Below, in pieces: positions 1-4,981 of a stretch of DNA of 11,110 nt. The notes below the pieces were generated by a model. That model made no database searches. It was not told where the DNA came from and saw nothing but the letters and a program-made list of their open reading frames with translations. The position numbers and the translations under genes are program-made. How positions within the stretch are numbered: position 1 is the first letter of the stretch; each line of letters opens with the position of its first letter. The stretch is taken from the NCBI GenBank assembly GCA_021790615.1, contig JAJYGW010000060.1, positions 2,140 to 13,249 of the forward strand, given 5' to 3'. This DNA is from Actinomycetes bacterium. GTDB lineage: Bacteria > Actinomycetota > Acidimicrobiia > Acidimicrobiales > JAKAOS01.

Positions 1-81
1 GCCCGCCGAGGGCAGCTGAGACTGGGCCGCGAGCCGCCCGTTGAGGAGGCCAGCCGGGATGCTCTGGTTGTGTCGTTCCAT
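1..81 (-). CDS. Possible start of an unidentified minus-strand gene, cut by the left edge
   Basis: Read on the minus strand, an ATG at 81-79 opens a frame that stays open for 27 codons to the window edge. The peptide begins MERHNQSIPAGLLNG and has a balanced composition (Asn, Gln, His, Leu, few Arg), unlike the Arg/Ser/Pro-rich shadow frames elsewhere. An in-frame TGA lies 10 codons upstream of the ATG, so the gene would start here or just after. No clear Shine-Dalgarno site precedes it. I do not recognise the product. With only 27 residues visible this is a weak call; it could be chance. Confidence 0.22.
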   Translation of the reverse strand, partial: MERHNQSIPAGLLNGRLAAQSQLPSAG

Positions 82-195
82 GACCGTTCGCGGGCCCAGA
101 TAGCGTCACCCGGCCAGCAGAGATCGCTCCCGCTCCCGCTGAGACGGCGCGATCAGGTTCGACCGGGTGCAAAGACCGGGCGGGCGGTGAACGCC

Positions 196-300
196 TCATG
201 ATGGGCGGTATCGGCCGCTGAGCTGCTGCACCTCGAGCCGCGCCTTGCCACGCGAGCGAAGCCGGGATTCGATGACGAGCGATGGGAGCCCTCCGGACAT
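196..300 (-). CDS. Candidate small ORF (34 aa) with a strong ribosome binding site
   Basis: On the minus strand an ATG at 300-298 is preceded by GGGGAGAG (312-305), with six bases between the GGAG core and the ATG, which is good Shine-Dalgarno geometry. The frame runs 34 codons to a TGA at 198-196. The product is basic (begins MSGGLPSLVIESRLRSRGKA and ends QQLSGRYRPS) with no membrane segment or Cys/His motif. It would be transcribed divergently from egtE. I recognise no family. The same frame is open upstream, so the binding site is the main argument for translation. It could be a real small protein or a chance ORF. Confidence 0.22.
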   Translation of the reverse strand: MSGGLPSLVIESRLRSRGKARLEVQQLSGRYRPS

Positions 301-495
301 GAAGCTCTCCCCGGTGGGCGCTTGGTCACTACCGCCCGCGCTCGGTGGGACCGGGGCGCGGGTGACCGGCCGTGGCCTGCGGCCGTCGCCTCTCGGTGGC
401 CTGACAGGGCCGGAGGCCGGGCGCCGGTCCGACCGGCATGCAGCTGGTGCCCGGTTCGATCGGAGTGTTCCAGCTGTGGGACCAACGACGAGGCA

Positions 496-501
496 TAGCC
501 T
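496..501 (+). promoter_or_regulatory. Putative -10 box (TAGCCT) of egtE
   Basis: TAGCCT fits the actinobacterial -10 pattern TANNNT and ends eight bases before the ATG at 510. No Shine-Dalgarno site precedes that ATG. This spacing would put the transcript start at or within a base or two of the start codon, i.e. a leaderless mRNA. No convincing -35 hexamer is visible. Inferred from pattern only. Confidence 0.35.
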
Positions 502-509
502 GCCTGGCG

Positions 510-1652
510 ATGGAGACCTCGACTGACCCCGACCCTCGCTGGGAGAGCTGGAGGCGGGCGAGACCCGAGCCCCTCGGACTGCACCTCGACACGGCCGCCG
601 CCGGGAGGAGCTCGCGCGCCGTGCTGTCTGCGGTCTCCGACCATGCACTTCTCGAGGCGCGGGCGGGCGCTTACGTGGCGCAGGAGATGGCGGCCGACGC
701 CCTCGCCGCAAGCCGGGCCGCAATCGGCCGGTTGCTCGGCATGCCGGAAGGCGGCATCGCCTTCGTCGAGAGCGCGAGCGTGGCGCTCAGCACGCTGCTC
801 CAGGCCTGGCCCTTCGAGCAGGGAGCGACCGTCGCCGTGGCACCGAGCGAGTGGGGTCCCAACCTGGCGACCTTCACACGACATGGACTCGGGATGGTCG
901 ACCTGCGCGTCGATGCCGATGGCCATGTCGATCTGGCCGAGCTGGAAGACCTGCTCGCCTCGTCACCGCCGTCTATGGTCCACATCACCCAGGTGGCCTC
1001 GCACCGCCCGCTCGTCCAGCCCGCGACCGAGATCGCCACCGTGTGCCGACAGGCGGGAGTGCCGCTCATCGTCGACGCCGCCCAGGCTCTCGGGCACGTG
1101 GACACCGCCACCGGCGCCGACATCATCTACGCCACCAGTCGCAAGTGGCTCACCGGGCCCCGGGGGGTCGGCGTCCTCGCCGCCGCCCCGCAGTGCTCGG
1201 ACCGGCTGCGGGCGACGCTCACGGCCTCGCATCAAGACCCGGCCGACGAGACGATCGGTGCCGCCCTCAGCTCGCGAGAGGCGCACCTGGCGGGGCGTCT
1301 CGGCCTCGGCCGTGCCGCCCAGGACCTCCTCGAAATGGGCCCGGCGGCGGTCTTCGAGAGGCTGGCGGCCGTCGGCCGTGCCACCCGCCGCATTCTCGGC
1401 AGCCTGGACAACTGGCGGGTGATCGGGCCCACTGACGAGGCGAGCGCCATCACGGCCCTCGAGCCCGCCGCGGGTCAGGACGTCATGGGAGTGCGCTCGC
1501 GCCTTCTTCGCGACCACGGCACGGTGACGACGGCCCAGCAGGTCTTCCGGGCGCCCCGCGACATGTCCTCGCTCACGTTGCGCGTGAGCCCTCACGTCGA
1601 CTGCACCAGCGACGACCTCGTCCGCCTGAGAGAGGCGCTGGCGTCGTTGTGA
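510..1652 (+). CDS. egtE: Ergothioneine biosynthesis PLP-dependent C-S lyase EgtE
   Basis: A 380-residue fold-type I PLP enzyme of the class-V aminotransferase/cysteine desulfurase family. The closest family I recognise is mycobacterial EgtE, which cleaves hercynylcysteine sulfoxide to ergothioneine, pyruvate and ammonia in the cytosol. Points of agreement with EgtE from memory: the N-terminal RW-x3-RRARP...GLHLDTAAAGRSS stretch, GAYVAQE, the W/YGPNLA segment, VHIT-x-VASHRPLVQP, the PLP-contacting VDAAQALGHVD (Asp189, Gln192), SRKWLTGPRGVGVLA with the Schiff-base Lys212, and the tail RVSPHVDCTSDDL. The ATG at 510 is preferred to the in-frame ATG at 438: homologues start near the RW motif, and a leaderless-type TAGCCT box sits just upstream. 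egtA, egtB, egtC and egtD are not in the window. A related cysteine-desulfurase-like lyase is the alternative. Confidence 0.75.
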   Translation: METSTDPDPRWESWRRARPEPLGLHLDTAAAGRSSRAVLSAVSDHALLEARAGAYVAQEMAADALAASRAAIGRLLGMPEGGIAFVESASVALSTLLQAWPFEQGATVAVAPSEWGPNLATFTRHGLGMVDLRVDADGHVDLAELEDLLASSPPSMVHITQVASHRPLVQPATEIATVCRQAGVPLIVDAAQALGHVDTATGADIIYATSRKWLTGPRGVGVLAAAPQCSDRLRATLTASHQDPADETIGAALSSREAHLAGRLGLGRAAQDLLEMGPAAVFERLAAVGRATRRILGSLDNWRVIGPTDEASAITALEPAAGQDVMGVRSRLLRDHGTVTTAQQVFRAPRDMSSLTLRVSPHVDCTSDDLVRLREALASL

Positions 1653-1691
1653 GAGGTGTCCGGGGCGGCAGAGGCGCGGACGGCGCGCCTT

Positions 1692-1712
1692 CGGCCGGAC
1701 GTGCGCCGGCCG
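1692..1712 (+). terminator. Candidate hairpin terminator after egtE
   Basis: A perfect 7-base-pair stem (CGGCCGG at 1692-1698 with CCGGCCG at 1706-1712) encloses a 7-base loop, 40 bases after the egtE stop. There is no T-run, but high-GC actinobacterial terminators often lack one. GC-rich DNA makes chance stems common, so this is only a candidate. It also lies inside the frame that opens at GTG 1649, so both cannot easily be true. Confidence 0.3.
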
Positions 1713-2240
1713 CCGGATGCTCCTCGTGCCACCGGGATGGACACGACCTCGCCGCCCTCAAGGTTGAGCAGCGCCCGCGGGCGTGGCGCGCGATCTCGTC
1801 CGCGAAGTCCGACAGGGCTCTTCTCACGAGGCGGACGGCGCCATCGGGATGGGCACACAGGCGCCACGCGGTGCTCGACGGCTACGAAGAGCTGGGCGAG
1901 CGCTGCGACCAGATGGCGCTCTCGACGCCCGTCGGGCTCGACCTCGACGGCGATGGCCGGAGCCCGAGGGCGCAGGGGTCGCACTGCGCGCCGGAACGCG
2001 GGCTCGGTATCTCGCCACCCCGCCCGCCTCTGCCAGTCCGCAGGCGTCCTCCGGCGGAAGCGGTGGCGCCGAGGTACGGATCGAGGTTCCCGGCACCCTC
2101 GCCCCGTCCCTGGTGGAGGGAGCCGGCGCCAGCACGGGCGAGGCGAAATCACCCGACCGGGCCGGCCGGCCGGCGCCAGGCCGGCGCGAACCGGCTGTCG
2201 CCCGTCGGATCCCCCGGCAAAGAGGGCGGCGAGGCTTCGA

Positions 2241-2246
2241 TACCCT
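2241..2246 (+). promoter_or_regulatory. Putative -10 box (TACCCT) of the AlaRS-like gene
   Basis: TACCCT (context GATACCCT) matches TANNNT and ends six bases before the ATG at 2253, the spacing expected if transcription starts on the A of the start codon. The nearest purine-rich stretch (GAGG at 2231) is too far away to serve as a ribosome binding site, which supports a leaderless message. No good -35 hexamer is seen. Confidence 0.4.
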
Positions 2247-2252
2247 TTGGCC

Positions 2253-4148
2253 ATGGACGCCGGGAGCATCCGACACGCATATCTCGACTACTTCCGCGAG
2301 CGCGGCCATGTCCGCATCGCGCGGGCCAACCTCGTCCCCCGCGAGGACCCGACCACGCTCTTCACCGGCTCGGGGATGCAGCCCCTCATCCCCTACCTGC
2401 TCGGGGCGCCCCATCCCGACGGCACGCGGCTCGTCGACTCGCAGCCCTGCTTTCGAGCGGAGGACATCGACGAGGTCGGTGACGCCCGGCACACGACGAT
2501 GTTCGAGATGCTCGGCAACTGGTCGCTCGGCGACTACTTCAAGGCCGAGCAGCTGCCATGGCTGTTCAGCTTCCTGACCGAGGTCCTTGACCTCGACCCC
2601 GGACGGCTCTACGTCAGCGCCTTCGCCGGATCGCCCCGGTGGGGGATCCCCCGGGACGATGAGTCGATCGAGATCTGGGCCGGACTGCTCTCCAAGGCAG
2701 GTGTGAGCGCCGAGGTGGTCGACCTCGGGACGGCCGAGGAGGCGGCGCGCCGGGGCATCGGGCAGGGCCGGATCATCCTCTACGACGAGTCGCAGTGCTG
2801 GTGGAGCCGCTCCGGCCCGCCGGCGTCGATGCCCGCGGGTGAGCCCGGCGGCATCGACTCGGAAGTCTTCTACCTCTTCCCGCAGGTCGTCCACGACGCC
2901 GCCTTCGGGGTGCACTGCCACCCCCACTGCGACTGCGGTCGCTTCGTCGAGATCGGCAACTCGGTGTTCATGCAGTACCGGCGGACGGAGAGCGGCTTCG
3001 AGCGGCTCCCCCAGCCGAACGTCGATTTCGGCGGCGGCCTCGAGCGCCTCGCCATGGCGTCGATCGACGCTGACGACGTCTTCGAGGTCGACCTGTTGAA
3101 GTCCGTGACGGCTGCCATCGACGCCATGCTCCCGGCCGCCTCGAGCGGTGACCGCCGCGCCAAGCGGATCATCGCCGACCACGCCCGCGCGGTCGTCTTC
3201 CTCGCTCTCGACGGCGTCGAGCCCTCCAACAACACCCAGGGCTATGTCATGCGTCGCTTCGCCCGCCGGGCAGTGCGCCAGGGCCTTCTTCTCGGGATCG
3301 ACTCCGGGCTCCTGTCGGCGCTCGTCGCCCCGATCGCCGCCAGCTACCAGTCCGCCTACCCGGACCTGGCGGACCGTGCCGGCCACATCACTGCGGTGCT
3401 CGACCGCGAGGAGAGCCTCTTCCGCAGGACCCTCGCCCGTGGCGTCCGGGAGCTCCCGAAGCTGGCCGGCCCGCTCCTCACCGGCGACGTCGTCTTCACC
3501 CTCTTCGACACCTACGGCTTCCCGCCCGAGCTCAGCGTGGAGGAGGCCCAGTCGGCCGGCCTCCCGGTGGAAGAGGGCTGGCGAGCGCGCTACGACCAGC
3601 TCATGGCCGAGCAGCGGGAGCGGTCCCGCACGGCGGCAGCCGGCATGTTCAAGGGGGGCCTGGCGGACCAGTCGGAGGCGACCACCCGCCTGCACACCGC
3701 CACCCACCTCCTCTACAAGGCGCTCCGGCTGGTCCTCGGTGACCATGTCGTCCAGCGGGGCAGCAACATCACGCCCGAGCGGCTGCGTTTCGACTTCTCC
3801 CACCCGGCCAAAATGACCCCGGAGCAGGTTGCCGAGGTCGAGCGGATCGTCAACCAGAACATCGCCCGCGACTGGCCGATGAACATCTCGCAGATGTCGC
3901 CCGACGAGGCCTTCGCCGCAGGCGCTCTTGGTGCCTTCGGCGACCGCTACGGACCCGTGGTCTCCGTCTACACAGCCGGCGATCCTTCCGGCGAGTGGTA
4001 CAGCAAGGAGATCTGTGGTGGCCCACACGTCCGCCACACCGGCGAGCTCGGGCGCTTCCGGATCGTGAAGGAGGAGTCCTCCTCGGCCGGCGTCCGGCGC
4101 ATCCGGGCGGTGGTCGAGGCCGCGGAGAGGGCGACCGTCTCGTCCTGA
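2253..4148 (+). CDS. Short alanyl-tRNA synthetase-like protein (catalytic plus editing domains, no C-Ala)
   Basis: A 631-residue class II synthetase of the AlaRS family, which charges tRNA-Ala with alanine. Visible parts: motif 2 region with MFEMLGNWSLGDYFK (83-97), motif 3 GGGLERL (260-266), the helical tRNA-binding part with GVEPSNNTQGYVMRRFARRAVR and DTYGFP, then an editing domain with both zinc motifs, HTATH (481-485) and CGGPH (588-592). It ends about 40 residues after the second motif, so the C-Ala domain of usual AlaRS (about 875 aa) is missing. The usual GPCGPCSE loop is replaced by GEPGGIDSEVFY, and a Cys/His cluster CHPHCDC (222-228) follows. From memory these features match a short AlaRS subfamily seen in Patescibacteria and scattered elsewhere. 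The start at 2253 fits the family N-terminus; the upstream in-frame extension of 199 residues is Arg/Ser-rich noise. It may be a second AlaRS beside a normal alaS elsewhere. Confidence 0.85.
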   Translation: MDAGSIRHAYLDYFRERGHVRIARANLVPREDPTTLFTGSGMQPLIPYLLGAPHPDGTRLVDSQPCFRAEDIDEVGDARHTTMFEMLGNWSLGDYFKAEQLPWLFSFLTEVLDLDPGRLYVSAFAGSPRWGIPRDDESIEIWAGLLSKAGVSAEVVDLGTAEEAARRGIGQGRIILYDESQCWWSRSGPPASMPAGEPGGIDSEVFYLFPQVVHDAAFGVHCHPHCDCGRFVEIGNSVFMQYRRTESGFERLPQPNVDFGGGLERLAMASIDADDVFEVDLLKSVTAAIDAMLPAASSGDRRAKRIIADHARAVVFLALDGVEPSNNTQGYVMRRFARRAVRQGLLLGIDSGLLSALVAPIAASYQSAYPDLADRAGHITAVLDREESLFRRTLARGVRELPKLAGPLLTGDVVFTLFDTYGFPPELSVEEAQSAGLPVEEGWRARYDQLMAEQRERSRTAAAGMFKGGLADQSEATTRLHTATHLLYKALRLVLGDHVVQRGSNITPERLRFDFSHPAKMTPEQVAEVERIVNQNIARDWPMNISQMSPDEAFAAGALGAFGDRYGPVVSVYTAGDPSGEWYSKEICGGPHVRHTGELGRFRIVKEESSSAGVRRIRAVVEAAERATVSS

Positions 4149-4220
4149 GCGCGGCTGCTCCGCCTCGGTCCACCGCCGACAGCATCACGGCTTCCTCGAG
4201 CCGGAGGCCGTCTCCGAGCA

Positions 4221-4556
4221 GTGACGACGGCACGCCGGCCGGGGTCTTGCCCCGGTGGGGCCGTCTCGCTCCGCGGACACCACCTGAACGGACCGATCGT
4301 CGCCGAGGGCTCCTCTGAGCGTTGGTGGCTGGTCGACTCCCACGACCGAGTGTCCCGCCACCGAGCGGCGAGGTTCCGCGGCTCGCCCGTGAGCGGTCCC
4401 GCCTACGCCATCGCAGACCGGAGCCGTCGTCATCTTCACGGCGGCCACCACCTCGTCGACATGCACGGCGGAGTGATCGCCTCCAGCGGCTGCCGACCGT
4501 TCCCGCCGGCTGCGCGGCGAGAGTCCATCGCGGCCGAGCGGTGGTCCTTGGCTTGA
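4221..4556 (+). CDS. Weak candidate ORF, His-rich, unknown
   Basis: A GTG at 4221 opens a 111-codon frame ending at the TGA 4554-4556. From about residue 20 the composition is less Arg/Ser-biased than neighbouring frames. By hand count about 83 % of its codons end in G or C, with lower G+C at position 2, as in real genes here. It carries a His-rich stretch (HLHGGHHLVDMHGG). Against it: GGAGG lies 13 bases upstream of the GTG, which is too far; a hairpin terminator candidate falls inside; and I recognise no family. It may be a real small gene, a decayed one, or chance. Confidence 0.2.
   Translation: MTTARRPGSCPGGAVSLRGHHLNGPIVAEGSSERWWLVDSHDRVSRHRAARFRGSPVSGPAYAIADRSRRHLHGGHHLVDMHGGVIASSGCRPFPPAARRESIAAERWSLA
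4239..4255 (+). terminator. Candidate hairpin terminator after the AlaRS-like gene
   Basis: CCGGGG (4239-4244) pairs perfectly with CCCCGG (4250-4255) around a 5-base TCTTG loop, 90 bases after the AlaRS stop. GCCCC at 4249-4253 can alternatively pair with GGGGC at 4257-4261, so two stems compete. There is no T-run. The hairpin position fits transcription ending in this gap before the ubiD-like gene's own promoter, but chance GC stems are common. Confidence 0.3.
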
Positions 4557-4751
4557 CGGGCCAGGCCGTGGGCAACCTCGAGCCGGGTCCGGCGTCGAGC
4601 GTCGCGGCATCTTCATCGCCGCGGATCGTCATCGAGCCCAGTTGGGGAATCCGGACACCCAATGACCATGGTGTCCCAGGACTCCCTGCGGCCGACCACC
4701 CCGGCAGCGGCGCCAGCAGGAGCTGTGTCGTAGCGGCGAGAAGGGTCTCCT

Positions 4752-4778
4752 TTGAACCGAATAAATTCAAGTATTTGA
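4752..4778. promoter_or_regulatory. AT-rich inverted-repeat island, possible operator
   Basis: In a window of about 70 % GC, this stretch is mostly A/T. It holds three alternating half-sites: TTGAA (4752-4756), TTCAA (4766-4770) and TTGA (4775-4778). TCAA-GTAT-TTGA (4767-4778) is a 12-base dyad, and TTGAA with TTCAA forms a second dyad with a 9-base spacer. It overlaps or sits just upstream of promoter-like hexamers of the ubiD-like gene. Such dyads are typical binding sites for dimeric regulators, but none is encoded next to it and the regulator is unknown. Confidence 0.4.
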
Positions 4779-4805
4779 GTTGACGTAGGGCCAGAGAGAT
4801 AAGGT
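4775..4805 (+). promoter_or_regulatory. Putative promoter of the ubiD-like gene
   Basis: TAAGGT (4800-4805) fits the TANNNT -10 pattern. TTGAGT (4775-4780) would be a -35 with a 19-base spacer; the better -35 hexamer TTGACG (4780-4785) is only 14 bases away, so the exact pair is unclear. The location next to the AT-rich dyad and 177 bases before the start codon suggests a long 5' leader. Pattern-based inference only. Confidence 0.35.
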
Positions 4806-4811
4806 AGGAGA

Positions 4812-4879
4812 GGTCCGAAAACTGGCCCACGGGACCGCCGGTCGCCTGTGACCGTCCATTGTGCTCCTCGATGTTCGAG
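4812..4879 (+). promoter_or_regulatory. Structured 5' leader of the ubiD-like gene (three small stems)
   Basis: Downstream of the putative promoter, three stem-loops follow in series: GGTCC (4812-4816) with GGACC (4832-4836); CGGTC (4839-4843) with GACCG (4850-4854), loop of six; and CTCGA (4867-4871) with TCGAG (4875-4879), loop of three. The third sits on an ATG that could open a short upstream frame. The stems are short and I match no known riboswitch family. The unusual feature is the length and stem content of the leader in a region where other genes look leaderless. Confidence 0.25.
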
Positions 4880-4963
4880 AAGGGCGGGGGAGTGATCCGG
4901 CGGCGGAGTGCGGCGTGCGACGGGCGTTGTCGGGAGAGCGTGTTCGCTGCGGCAGCACCATAG
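4871..4963 (+). CDS. Possible short upstream ORF (30 aa) in the ubiD-like leader
   Basis: An ATG at 4871 opens 30 codons (begins MFEKGGGVIRRRS) that end at a TAG just before the GGGAGG ribosome binding site of the ubiD-like gene, 18 bases ahead of its ATG. No ribosome binding site precedes this ATG, which is buried in a small stem. It could be a leader peptide whose translation affects the downstream gene, but the evidence is positional only and chance is the simplest explanation. Confidence 0.12.
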   Translation: MFEKGGGVIRRRSAACDGRCRESVFAAAAP

Positions 4964-4981
4964 AGGATCCGGGAGGAACTG

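Larger units (their letters stand above)
82..509. other. Spacer upstream of egtE without a convincing gene
   Basis: About 430 bases with no recognisable protein in any frame. The longer open frames here are Arg/Ser/Pro/Gly-rich and run into egtE in the wrong frame or strand, as expected of shadows in GC-rich DNA. Two smaller items are listed separately: a 34-codon minus-strand ORF and a TANNNT box before egtE. There is also an imperfect stem at 432-455 (ACCGGCA against TGCCCGGT, one bulged C) just upstream of the egtE promoter box. Its role, if any, is unknown. Confidence 0.5.
1653..2252 (+). other. 600-base gap with a partial coding signal; possible decayed or unrecognised gene
   Basis: No recognisable protein lies here. 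One plus-strand frame has a coding-like base pattern: it starts with a GTG at 1649 that overlaps the egtE stop as GTGA, the usual arrangement for coupled genes. Between about 1746 and 1980 my hand count gives roughly 72, 58 and 90 % G+C at codon positions 1, 2 and 3, as expected of a real high-GC gene. The peptide there (for example VLDGYEELGERCDQMALS) is not the usual Arg/Ser shadow. After about 1980 the frame becomes Pro/Arg-rich and would run to 2482, 230 bases into the next gene, so it is unlikely to be intact. The plus frame one base over looks slightly better from about 1980. A decayed gene or a frameshift fits, but no homologue is recognised. Confidence 0.3.
4149..4981. other. 833-base gap between the AlaRS-like and ubiD-like genes
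   Basis: The left part (4149-4560) holds a hairpin and a weak 111-codon ORF, listed separately. From 4557 to about 4745 I see no protein I recognise. From 4751 to 4785 the base composition turns sharply AT-rich, with inverted repeats and promoter-like hexamers, and 4806-4970 looks like an untranslated leader of the ubiD-like gene with several stems. A weak imperfect stem also overlaps the AlaRS stop codon (GCGG at 4151 with CCGC at 4160). No RNA gene was recognised. Confidence 0.5.

Noticed and set aside
157..165. GGTTCGACC resembling a tRNA T-loop, and a similar GGTTCGATC near 452
   Set aside because: Flanking bases do not form a T-stem, and no acceptor, D or anticodon arms can be built around either.
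438..509. Upstream ATG at 438 as the start of egtE
   Set aside because: Adds 24 residues not found at EgtE N-termini, lacks a ribosome binding site, and would place the promoter-like box inside the gene.
1656..2252. N-terminal extension of 199 residues in frame with the AlaRS-like protein
   Set aside because: Arg/Ser/Thr/Pro-rich with no AlaRS features; family N-termini align with the ATG at 2253, which has a TANNNT box just upstream.
1592..2269. 225-codon minus-strand frame across the egtE-AlaRS gap
   Set aside because: Parts (for example LVAALAQLFVAVEH) look protein-like, but another piece reads best in a different minus frame. The plus frame from 1649 has the better codon-position pattern (lowest G+C at position 2), which makes the minus reading its probable shadow.
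1824..4037. 737-codon minus-strand open frame opposite the AlaRS-like gene
   Set aside because: It is antisense to a gene with clear AlaRS motifs, and its Val/Glu/Asp/Gly/Arg-rich composition is the usual complement of a GC3-rich gene.
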